Assembly (NCBI GenBank): GCA_016987375.1
Contig: PJRA01000412.1
Coordinates: forward strand, 2,612,541 to 2,676,540
Length of the DNA: 64,000 nucleotides
DNA from: Brachionus koreanus
Taxonomy: Eukaryota > Rotifera > Eurotatoria > Ploima > Brachionidae
Direction: 5' to 3'
Of this stretch, positions 48,120-59,807 are shown piece after piece (positions within the stretch are counted from its first letter, which is position 1; each line of letters begins with the position of its first letter). The notes beneath the pieces are model-generated. The model was not told where the DNA came from. It ran no database searches and was given only the letters and a program-made list of their open reading frames with translations. The position numbers and the translations under genes were made by a program.

Positions 48120-51100
48120 CTAAGCATCTGTGTCTACAACAACTATTTGTGGCGGCGGAGGGCGGTTCTTGTTCGAGCCAACAATGTTTTTCAACAAAAA
48201 AGGCTCCTTTATTTTTTCTTTAACACTAACACGTGTTCCATATTTGTCTAAAGTGTATAAATCATTTTTAGAATTTCTTTTGGCATCTAGCATCACTTTG
48301 TCGATTTCACATTTTGACTTCTTTTTTGACTCTAGCACTTGATCTAAATAGTAAAGTTCTTTTTGAGTAAAAACATAGTCTAGCAGTTGGCGTATTCCAA
48401 CCAACGCAAGTACCATAACAGGAAATAATATGCTAATGGTTTTGTTTGTCTTTATCAAAAATAGGACTATTAGACACAAAATTTGAATTAGTGTAAACGT
48501 GTGAACTTTGTATGTGCGGACAAATCTGAGAAATGGATAGTCCGGCTGATGCTTTTCGGGCATCAAGATTATCATAAGTCTTTGCATAAACTGCATGCCA
48601 TTAAGCGAAGCTATACCCATGTATAAAAATATTCCATATAGAACTGGCATCGGAATTCTCTTTAAAATAAAATTCAAGTAGTTTTATGTTAACATATTCA
48701 AATAGTTCAAATACTTGTAGATATTTTGCCAAAAAAACTGATGATCCGATCAGAGCAAAGACTACTACACCAGTCAAGCGCTGTTCTATAACACCCAAGA
48801 ACCTTTAATATTTTCAAATATTTTCAAATTTTTTTTTTTTAATTTTTTTACTTGGGCTTTTCACCCGGAACACTTGAATCGGACTCTTTACGCAAACTAT
48901 TGATATTGTTAATTGATAAAACAGTTGCAGCAACAAACCAAGGTATGCTTTACGAAAAGATGCATTTTATTCAAATTTATATGATTTCTTTTTTATTATT
49001 TTACCCTAATAGAGAGTTAATGACAATGGTAATTGCAATAATGAGCAAGTCTAAATGATAGCCAAATGATTTCTAAAAAAAATTTAATTAGAGATTTTTT
49101 ATTTATTCATTTATTTGTTTATTTATCTTTATTTGATTCCAATAAGTCTCAACAAAGTGATCAACTATTAGATAAAATTTCAAATGAATCAAATATTTTG
49201 TAAGATAAGAGCCTTTGCAACATACATTACTGATAAATAAAATTAAATTGGTCTTGAAAAAAATTGAAAAATTTTCCAAGTTTTAAAAGAACTGTTCAGT
49301 CTATTTTGCTTATTGTGAAAATAAAGTATGTTTGAATTATCGTTTTGTTTCTAAGACTTATCAAAAGCCTAGTAGATAAATTAGTTTATTAGATTTAGTA
49401 GATTTTTTCGTATTTATTTCATAGCAATAATTCATTCTGTTCACTAGATGTTTTTTGAATTTATAGCTAAAAAAATTGCGTTGATTAGATCATATTTTTT
49501 TGTCCATGATCACAGTCTTTCAATTAGCAAAGCATTTACAAATCAATGTTGAACTTTATTCTATCCTTAATGATGTTTAGCTTGAAACAAATTTTAAATA
49601 AAAATCAAATTATAAACTTTGAAATTGTTAACATAACCTTTTGGTTTCATTTTAAAAATCTAAAGCGAAACAATACTAGAAAAAAAAGCTAAAAATCTAC
49701 TTGATAATAACAAAAAACTACTCTAATTTAAAACAAGAAGAAAATAGATTTTAAAACAACTCTATATAATAATAATATTTATTTGCAAAGCAAATTAGTT
49801 CAACAAATTTTTACTTATTACCCATTATTAGTTAAAATTCTTGAAAGCTATATTTTTTGCTTTTGTTTTCTAAATAAATTATTTAAATTTTTAAAGTTTA
49901 AATAAGAACGATCTGCCGATTTTTTTCAAAATAAATATTTTAAATTGAGCTTTAAAATTTTCAAAAGTCTTACGATAGCAATTTTACATTTAATTTGATA
50001 TGCTTATCGTGAGAATTTTTTTGATTTTAATTAATCATAAAAGTTATAAATATAGAATAGGCTCAAAAATCATCTTAGATACTTTTAGTTTATGCTCTTT
50101 TCTGTTCATTATTACGGCTGTAATATGCTGGTCCATAAAAATTAGAATTGAAGATAGCATAGCAGGTACACTGGCCATTAAAATCAACCATTTTTTATGG
50201 TTAACGCGCTCCAAAGGATATATAAACCAGCCTCGATTTGAAATAGTTGTCTGTCATTTTAATTATTAATTATTTAGATTAATCAAAAAAAATCTTTTTT
50301 CTATTTTTTACCTCAAACTTAAGAGGAACTGCCAATTTTGGTGTATTTAAATTCAAATAACTATCTAATAGAACATTAATTAAAATTGTAAAAATGACTC
50401 CAAAATCACTGATTTTTGTTCGAATCTAAAAATTTTTATCTATCAAGGGCTAAATAAAATGATGAAAGTTGTTACAGATGATGGAAAAAAGCTTGTAAAC
50501 TTGAAACTTTTGAAACTCATTGCCATCAAAAATGTTGAGATGAATAAAAATACAGAAAAAAAGAACACATCAGGTACATAATTGCAATTAGCTAATGTCT
50601 TGTTAATTTCACACTTAAAAATAAAAATTAAAAAAATTGATTCAATTTTAGTTTTGATTTACTTGAGTAAGATTGGTTTCAGTTGAATTTCTACATTTGC
50701 TACAAATTAAATAATTTTGCAAATATGTCACCGGATTGTTTGAATATTTATATGATTTATTTATTTTTATCAATTGCATTATTGACTCTTGAATGAAAAT
50801 GAAAGCAATCAAAGCAGCAAAGCTTTCCTCTATTGATTTTGATTTTAAATAAGCACTTTCCAGAAGTTTATTCATAAAAATTACCAGTGAATCTAGTTAT
50901 ATATTTTACGAAGGCACTTATGTCAAAGCAAACAATTAGTATGAGAAAAAAAGCCATCCATAAGCCGACCCAAGCACGAAAGCCCATGTAGTCTATTTCG
51001 TATTGTCTTCAATTAAAAATTTGAAATAAAAATTTTCTTCTTAAACTAAATTTAAGCCTACTTGCAAACATTGTTTAAAATTTTTTCTAAAATTTAAAAA

Positions 51101-52936
51101 AAAATCTAAAAATTTTTTGTTTTATTTGAGTTAGACAAGTTTACCGAAGACAAGTACAGGTCCAGTACTTCCCAAAATACTGAGAGGTTGGCCTGAAAAC
51201 AAACTAAACAAAATGCCACATATTGCACCGGACACTAAGCTTTCAATGGCTGACTAAAACAATTAATTTTTGATTAAATGGATTGAAATTTAAATCTAAA
51301 AAATTACCATATTGTTATCAGTTGCCGCACCCAAAAGTCCTAGAGTTAATTTTTGAAAATTATTTTGAAAAATTGATCTTGATTTATAAATAATTACCTC
51401 CAAATGTTATAATCGGTGCTAAACAAGCAAAATACATGAACATAATTGATGACAAACACTGAATATTAAGTCCATCTCTAAAATCACTTGCATACCATGG
51501 TATCTTGCGTTTCAAATCATCTATTAGTCCGCCACAAAATCTTAATTATTTTCATGTAATAGAGAATGCATTATTTGCTTAATTTAAATTTACTTTCCGG
51601 TAAATTTGAGCTCTGATCCAACTTCATTTATTTTTATTTCCGCAACTTCGGGATTCAATTCTGAGGATTCATTTATTTTGTTAATTTGAGCAATTCTCTC
51701 TAAGCGTTCTTCTTTAATGGGAGTCTTTTCTGGTGGTTCTAGCCTCATATTTGGATCCCATTCACCAGGCGGTATCACCGTAAGCTGATCTAAAAATTGA
51801 TCAAAACCTTTGAGCAATTGAACTTTACTCTTTGATGAATAGGCAACTTCAAGAAAAATCTAAATTTTCAGATTAAATTTTAAGAAAAATTTAAATTAAT
51901 AAATAAAGTACTTCATCGCTCATCAAGGTAGCCATAGATCTTCCCATTTCACGGTACCGTTCTATATTTCCCTTGGGACCTAGGAGTATGAACAAAAAGC
52001 GTGTGGGGACAGACACTTCAGTTAGGTCTCCGAGCATTGCTGATTTTGAAAGACGAATAAAAATAGAGAATTGATAGTCAAGTAAATCCACTTCTCCCAC
52101 TAGAACATTTGCAGCTTCGCTTTCTTCGGGAATTTTTCTCAAAAAAGATTGATTGGCTTTGAATGCATGTCTACTTGAATTAGACATTGAGGATGATGAA
52201 CCAAATTGACTTGACATGTCCTTATTTAAAAATTAAATCTTTGTTAAAAACAAAGCATTTAATTTACCTTTGGCTTTGAATCATTTTTTTTTATTTTGGC
52301 CTCTGAATCGTCAAAAATAAAAATATCCGAGTTTTTTTTTTCACTATTTTGATTAATTGATGCCAATTTAGTTCCATTTGAGCTTGAATGCGATTTATTT
52401 TCAGCTTAGAAGTTTTTATAGAAAAAAGAAAAAATCTAAAAAATTATTTACTTACAATGACTTTCATGCATTATTTTTGTAAAATCACTTATTGATTTAA
52501 CTATTGAAAAAGTTTTCTTTTCACCCAAATCGAGCTGTTTTTTGTAGTCTTTTTCATGTTGATGCACATGCTTGGCTAGCAAAATTGATTTGACATGCTC
52601 AAAATCGGATTCTTTTAAAACATTTGCCTGGACCAAAAACATTAACACTTTGTCTTAAATGAGAAAATTTTGAAATAATTTTAAAGACAAAAATTATAGA
52701 AAAATTTATTAACCAATTATAGTTATCATATTGTTTCCGGAAATATCAAAAAATATCGGATTAGATGACAAACATTTTCTTAATTCGAATAAAGCATGCA
52801 ATGATAGAGTAGCTACATGGGGTTTGGACCATCGACCACCTTGTTCCACATCTTCTTCAAATTTGAGCCATCTAGCCACCTCTTTCCATTCCGAGTTGTG
52901 AAATTCATTAACTTCACAGAATATGTGCTTTGACAT
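48120..52936 (-). CDS. SLC4 Na+-coupled bicarbonate transporter, gene C, 980 aa
   Basis: Eighteen exons: 52936-52714, 52653-52456, 52404-52268, 52220-51912, 51859-51594, 51540-51398, 51339-51308, 51253-51145, 51086-51062, 51006-50885, 50829-50663, 50613-50476, 50425-50312, 50250-50083, 49072-49005, 48947-48852, 48802-48715, 48659-48120; 981 codons with consistent phases. Same domain order as gene [31 protein letters not shown] [76 protein letters not shown]. It includes two micro-exons (32 and 25 nt) that are merged with neighbours in gene B. It is shorter at the N-terminus and has a tail ending with Pro-rich PPPPQ and an acidic end. The extracellular loop before LANCNYVPD is shorter than in B. 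Likely arose by tandem duplication with B. Confidence 0.93.
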
Positions 52937-55900
52937 AGCTTAGCTTTGCACTAATTCTTTTTCTATAATAACCTTATTCGGTTAGAAATGAGAAAAAAAA
53001 TATTGCGTACTTTATACTTTGAAGATTGGCAAACTAATAAATTTCTAAAAAAGAATGCAATTATTCAAGTAAATGCTGAAAAGCTTATAATCTTGATAAT
53101 ATTTTCGACTATTAGATTCTTAATTATATAAAGAATAAATCAGTTCACTAGCAATTGATTATATCTAAAAGTATTAAATTTTTGTTTTATGCAATCGATT
53201 TAGAATCGATTTTTTAGTAAGACATGGAATAAATGTTGTATAAATGATAGCTGATGATTTTACTGTTACAGATTTGCAAATTCTCAGGGAAGCTCTCAAT
53301 TTAAAAAATCACAGTGCCTTCTTAGCATGCAATTTTTTTGTTTCATTTAAATAAAAGATATATTTTGCTAAAAAAAATCTAAATAAACATAAATTATTTT
53401 TTGCTCAAATAAAATTTTTAAATTTAAACAAATTAAAATCAATACTTTATCAAATGATACTCTTTAATTAAACAAAACTCTGATTTATGGAGATATCAAA
53501 CAAGATAAAAGAAATGGATGTTTGTATCCGCTCTAGCTCGAAAATTAAATTAATAGAAAAATCAATTAATTTTATTAGATTTTTTTGCTTTTCTATAGGG
53601 ACGCAAGTCTTGGATGGGGTGCTTTCAGAAATATATTCTAATCTAAAAACATGTCGTATGATTCAGTTTATAAATAAAAAATTTACATAACACCAATTAA
53701 GAAAGAAATTTAACTTATGATGCCAGCTTTGTAGTATTTTTAAATAATTACTTTTTTTGAATAACAAATTTTTTTTTTATGATTTATTATTTTTATAAAT
53801 AGAATAATTAAATCTGTTATTTGGCTCTTTGGCATTAATTGCCGCTGGATTTGAACAAAAAATTTTAGAATAAAAAGAAAAATATGAAAATTTTAGAAAA
53901 TAGTCGAAAAAAAAGTTCAAAAATGACTCGAAGTAATAAATTGTGCCCCGACGCTCAGCCTAGAAAATGCCAAAATTTCAACTAAAACTAATTGCATTGA
54001 TTATTATAGTTTTTTGTTGTTTATTAATAAAGAATAATGCATAGAAATTTTCAAACAAATGCAATCATCTGTCATTTTTTAACCTTAAAAACTTTTACAT
54101 AGATTAGAAAAATCAATTCGGATTAGTTAAAATCATGTTGTAAAAATTTTTAAACGATACTTAAAATTTGATTAAATATATTAGTCTTAAGAGATCTCAA
54201 AGTTTTTTATAATATTTTTAAAAAGGAAAAAAATGTAGTTTCGCTAATTCTAAATTTTAAAGCCTATTTAAAATATTCTCAATTATTGCTTCATTATTTA
54301 ATTATCAGCAATAAAATCATGAAATACAGTCACACACTCTATTATAGTGTTTTTATTTAGACTGAAGTCTTTTCATCAGACTTTGAGATTTCAATTTAAT
54401 AAAACTCGATAATTAAAAAGCTAACTGGCAAAATTTTCTAGTTTTAAAAAAGAACCCAAAAATCATATGTAAATAACTGTTTTTTTTTTAATTGAAAACA
54501 AAAAATGAAATAATTAATCTTTAAGGAAGAATAATAATTTTTTCTAAATTAAAATCACTATGAAATAAACATGAAATACAGATACCCTGAAACGATATAC
54601 TTTATAAATTCATTTTTGCTAACTTTATAATTAAAAATACTTGTTTTGCCTGACTTTTTATAATATCCTAAATATATTTGAAATTCTGAAATTTTAAAAT
54701 AAAAATTTTCTTGGTCTCTTTTATTCTTTTAATTAAATTGGAAACATAGCTAAATGAGTTAAATTAAAAATAAATAGAATTGAGCAGTTCTTCCTATAAT
54801 TAAGGTTTCTTTTATTTTTATTCAAATTTAATTTCTGTTTAGGAAATTTAATTTTTTTCTTATTCTTGGGCAATTATTGATTATTATAATTATACGGGTA
54901 ATATTGTTTACTTAGATCAGAAATTTTTTTAAATTTATTACATCAAATTAAAAAAAGAGAAATCATCATCTTTTAATTAAATGAAAAATAATTTTTTAAA
55001 CATGCATTTATTGTTATTACACTTAGTTAATTTTTGATCAATTTTTATCTAAAAAATTATGGTCTAGAAATTTTTTGTCATCAATGCAAATGATAATTAA
55101 TATATACATTATAATAAAATCTATTTTTGTTCAATATTTGAATAAATGCACATTTTTGGTTTATTGACCAAACTAATTAACTCTAATTTAAATTTAATTA
55201 AGTCTCTTATTTTGAACCAATTTTTATAAAGCTATTGCTATCTAATTTAATAAAAAGAATAAACCACCTTAGTATTTTTATAATTCAGAACATTTTTATT
55301 ATTAAGGAATCAACAGATTTCAATCACAATAACTTTTAATTTGACATTAACTCTGAAAATATTTTCTCAAAAATAATAGTAATCAATACGATAAACAATT
55401 TTAATTTTTTAAATTACTTGCTAATGTTTTAAGAATTATATGGCATATATAATTTTTTGTGCTTTTTTTTTAATATTTTTGACATCAATAAGTTATTTAT
55501 GATTAAAATGTTAAAATATCTTCTAATAAAGCAAATATACGAACAAATTGATCAAAATGGAACTTTGGCTTGAACGTTATGATACAATGATGAAGCATGA
55601 AAAAGATGTTTAAGTTTTTTCTCACAAAAAACAAATAATTACGCTTCATATAATAAATTTAATTGCTATGTAAGCATTTTGAAACCTATTCCTTCTTTAA
55701 CAATATATGTTATAATTTAAATATATTTAAAAAATTAATTTAAATTTTAAGTAAAAGATGGATAATTTTTAAATTAACGAAAAATAATTTAATAAAATAT
55801 TGAATATAAAATTTAATTTTTCAAATATTTTAAAAGCTATTTTTTTTTATATATATTTTTCAATTAATTAAAACAAATCGATTTTTTAAGAATGCTTGAA

Positions 55901-56269
55901 AACGAATTCAATCATCCTCAAAAATAAACTAATAGAAAAAGGTTCTTGAAAATGCCGACGTTAAGATAAAATTTCAAGATTTCCCTAAACACTCAAAAAA
56001 CTTCTTATATTTGATAATGTTAATTTTATCAAATGATCTAAGAATAGCGATGATTTATTTAAAACAAACAATGCAAGCTAATTAATCTTTAATTTCTCCG
56101 ATTTCAATTATGATAAAATCAAAAAGATAATATATTTTTGTTTATAAAAATTAGTCTTTCAAATATTAAATTTGCTTTCATCATCTATTTATTAATTAAA
56201 AAAGATTTTTAATTATCGGAAAATTATGTTTTAAATTTAAATTTTTAAATTAAATCAAAAGTAATGAAT
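52937..56269. other. Noncoding interval between SLC4 gene C and aminopeptidase
   Basis: About 3.3 kb, AT-rich. Contains a plus-strand open frame (53487-53690) without recognisable homology or splice partner. Otherwise nothing supported. Confidence 0.45.
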
Positions 56270-59200
56270 TTAAGCACTCAAAAAATTTTTTAATTTTTGC
56301 TCATCTCTTTCCAACCAAGCTTGATTAACTTGGATGCTTTCAAGTCCTTGCTGAATGCTTCGCTGTGCAGCTGGCACTGGATGAGCCTTGAAAAATGCAT
56401 CTACATCTTGGTAGTCTTTATGAGTGGCAAAATTTTCGGTAACAGTCTAAAAAGAATTCATTTAATTTTTCATATAAATAAATTTATTTTTCTAAAATTC
56501 ACCTTGCACAAACGAGTGATTAAAAATCCTGATGAATATCTTTCATAAATGGTATTCCAATTTTCTTTGACAAATTGCCAAGTCAAATCGGAAGACAATT
56601 TTGTGGATGTATTCGAACAAACTGCACAAATAACAGTCACTGAATCTTGTGATCTGACTGATGGCTATTTAGATTAAGAAAAATTTTTTAATTTTTAAAA
56701 ATAAGAAATAAAAAAAAAACTAACAGATAGAGCAAAATTAAGGACTTTTTTGATCAAAGTCTCGGATCTAACCGATCCTAGAGAAGTGGCTATTCTCATT
56801 TTTTCCTCCTGTAAATCAGATCTATTGTGTAAATCAATTAGTCTGTCCAAAAGAGCCTCTTGACTGTCATACAACGCAGACGAATAGACGGCCGATCTAA
56901 GATCAGCTGGGACCAATTTTCCATTAAAATGAGCCTCAAGTCTTCGTTTAGCTTCTTCGATTGTTTCACGATCACCATTAATTCCCAGAGTGCGCAGGAC
57001 AGTTGCGCGACACATACCTTGTAGACCGCTCTCGCCTGGAATCGGGTCCCATCCGAGTTTTTTCGAAATTGGCTTCAACAATTTGACAACAAAAGCTTGA
57101 AATTGTGGCTGAAAGTCAGTATTGAGCAATGTGTGTGACAAGCTCATTAAATTGGAAATAAGATCACGCCAAACAGTTACATTTTCTTCGGTTGAATAGC
57201 CCTCCAAAAATTTAAGAACATCAGCAGCAGACAATAGACCAGCTTGAGACAAAGCAAACACATCGCTCTGAAGACCAAGTCTATCAGTTGGATGTAAAGT
57301 TTGTTCGCGAATAACATTTGAAAGTTTAAGTAAAAGTTCTGGTGAATAATTAGATCGATAAATTCCAATAGTGTTCTTATTCAATTTAATCCATTCATCA
57401 GAAGCCAATACACCTAGATTTACTTCATCTGTTCTATTCTCGAGCACAATTTCTTTATGAATATTTGGATATGATGATTTTGTTACAATTGTAATTGGTA
57501 CTTTCCATAAAAAGTTTTCTTGTTCGGCCGGTTTAGCTCCATTTGAGAAAAATCGTTCTTGACTAAGCTTCAAAACAGTTTCGCCATTTGAATTGACCAA
57601 GTGTGAAATGTTGATGTAAGGATAGCCAGTTTGACTAGTCCATAATTGCATAAGTTCATTGACCGGCTTTTTGGAGGCTTCGGTCAACGCTTCCCACAAG
57701 TCTTCAGTAACAGCGTTTCTGTATTTGAACTTTTCCAAATAGTTGTGCAAACCAGTTCGGAATGCATCATCGCCAATGTAGCTGTGCAACATACGGATAG
57801 CAGTAGCACCTTTGCTGTAAGAAATGGCATCAAAAATTTCATCAACTTCGGATGGAGGTCCAACTGGCACTTCAATCGGATGACTATTCTTCAAACTGTC
57901 CAATTCGAGAGCTCTGCAATAGTCGCTGTTTACAAAATGCGTCCAAATGTCAAGCTCAGGCAAACAGTGATCTACGCATAAATACTCAATCCACGAAGCA
58001 AAGCCTTCGTTCAGCCATAAGTGAGTCCACCATTCCATAGTAACTATATTTCCGAACCATTGATGTGCTAGCTCATGTCCTACCACAATGGCTACAGTTT
58101 GTTTGGACATTAAAGAAGAATTTTTCGGATCTACCAGCAATGCTGTTTCTCTATAAGTAACCAGACCCCAGTTTTCCATTGCACCTTTTTAAAAAAAAAA
58201 AATTAAATTAATTATTTAATTTTTTAAGCACAAATCTTGGCATCGATTCATTACCTGCAGCAAAATCGGCTATGGCTATTAAATCAAGCTTTGGCAATGG
58301 ATAGCTTATTCGAAAATAGTCCGTATAAAATGGAAGGGTTTTAACAGCAACCTGATTTTTTAAAAATAAAAATTTTAATTCTTTTTTTTTGGCTTAATTT
58401 CAAAAATTTAATTAAAGAAAAAAACGAATCGATTCAAGATTTTTTTTCTATAAAATCAAAAATACCGAAAATTATCATTGAATTTTTTTTTATTCTATAA
58501 AGAACATTATTTTATTTTACAATAAAATAAACAAAATTTTTGATAATTTTTTTAAATGGCATTTTTGTTTTAATATTTGTCCTAGACTCACCAAAGCTTA
58601 AATGAGTTACAGCAATCATGTCCAATTTGGGCAAGTTAAATTTAATGCCAAAAAAATCAGCATAAAATGGCAAGCATTTACAAGCTATCTGTTTTTTTCT
58701 TAATTAAATTATTTTTTTTTTTGGAAAAAAAAGTTTACCTCAAGGGCAAATCTACCAAGTTCTTGTTTACCCAAAGGGGTGTACACTCGGATAAGGACTC
58801 CATTTCTATCTTTATCCTCAATGTAGTCATATTCACCCACAACAAAAGCCAAAAGGTAAGTTGACATAATTGGAGTTCGATCAAATCTGAATCGCTTTAA
58901 GTTTTGGCTTCCTTCAACTCGATTGGCATCGAGCAGAGGCATGTTAGACAGGACTGTTTTGTTCTCTTCGGCAATTATTGTCACATCAAATGTAGCTTTT
59001 AGAGCTGGCTCGTCCCAACATGGCAGAGCTCGTCTAGCATCAGCAGCCTCGAATTGTGTCGTAGCTGCATATCTTTCTTCACCCGATGGATGAACATATT
59101 TACTTCTATAGAAGCCTTTGAGTTTATCATTTAAAATGCCTGTGTAGGAAATGTGAAGTCGTCCTGTTCCAAGTGGCAACGCTTGTGGAAAGGTAATGGT

Positions 59201-59807
59201 GCCTAGTTCATTTTGATCGTCTAATTTAACGCTTGAACTTGTCATCTTTGTGCCATTCGAGGTCTCGAATACTGCTTCTTTGAAGGACAGTTCTGCACTG
59301 TTCAACAAGACAGTGTTAGTTTCTGAATTAACCTAAAATTTAAAAAAAATTAATTTTCATCCAAAAACAAAATAAGCATGTTTTTACTTTGACATCGATG
59401 ACAACTTGACCATTGAATGTAAAATTTTTAAAATCAGGCTGAAGCTCTAAAGCGTAATTGACCGGAAGAACGCTTTTTGGCAAACGAACAAATTCAGTAG
59501 TGTTCATTTTGGAAGAATTATTTTCTGAATAAATATTTCTGTTTTTTTTTTAATTGAAAAATTTTAAAATAAATTTTTTGAAATTTTTTTACCTAAAATT
59601 TAAACTTTTGCATATTAAATTCGATTTAGGAAAGACATTGTCCCGAACCAAAACCTGAGAGCGCTCAATTGAGCCAAGTCTGCTATTTGTCAGTATTTTG
59701 TAGCTTTGTATTGAGCTACGAGAATAATTTTTGGTCTTCTGAATAACAGACTTGCTTAATAAATTCCTAAAAGATAGCACCTTATTTGAGCCAAGTAGTT
59801 TTAACAT
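56270..59807 (-). CDS. NPEPPS: Puromycin-sensitive aminopeptidase (M1 zinc peptidase), 951 aa
   Basis: Exons 59807-59593, 59538-59388, 59332-58739, one of (58688-58592 or 58351-58255), 58184-56725, 56664-56503, 56446-56270; 952 codons. Removes N-terminal residues from peptides in the cytosol. Signatures: [66 protein letters not shown] (residues 353 on), zinc site HELAH (389-393) with the third ligand in [12 protein letters not shown] (Glu412, 18 residues on), and the catalytic-Tyr region [14 protein letters not shown]. The ERAP1-like C-terminal domain is complete. Length is close to the vertebrate enzyme (about 919). The first exon adds a basic, Ser/Arg-rich leader of 82 residues before the conserved start [10 protein letters not shown]. 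Two 97-nt exons compete for one position (see separate entries). Confidence 0.94.
58255..58351 (-). CDS. NPEPPS: Alternative exon 'b' (canonical) of the aminopeptidase
   Basis: 97 nt, phase 0 in, phase 1 out, donor gtaatg. Encodes [15 protein letters not shown] then [17 protein letters not shown], matching the conserved M1 sequence directly before GAMEN in animal puromycin-sensitive aminopeptidases. Separated from exon a by 240 nt and from the GAMEN exon by 70 nt. Confidence 0.9.
58592..58688 (-). CDS. NPEPPS: Alternative exon 'a' of the aminopeptidase
   Basis: 97 nt, enters in phase 0, leaves in phase 1, bounded by aaaaacag and gtgagt. Encodes [15 protein letters not shown] then [17 protein letters not shown] plus one base. 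Same length and phases as exon b and identical to it at 16 of 32 residues. The five residues next to GAMEN differ completely (THLSF against ADFAA). Intact and with the stronger donor, so it looks functional. Confidence 0.85.

Noticed and set aside
57646..57981. Plus-strand 111-codon ORF in the aminopeptidase
   Set aside because: Antisense shadow of the M1 catalytic exon.
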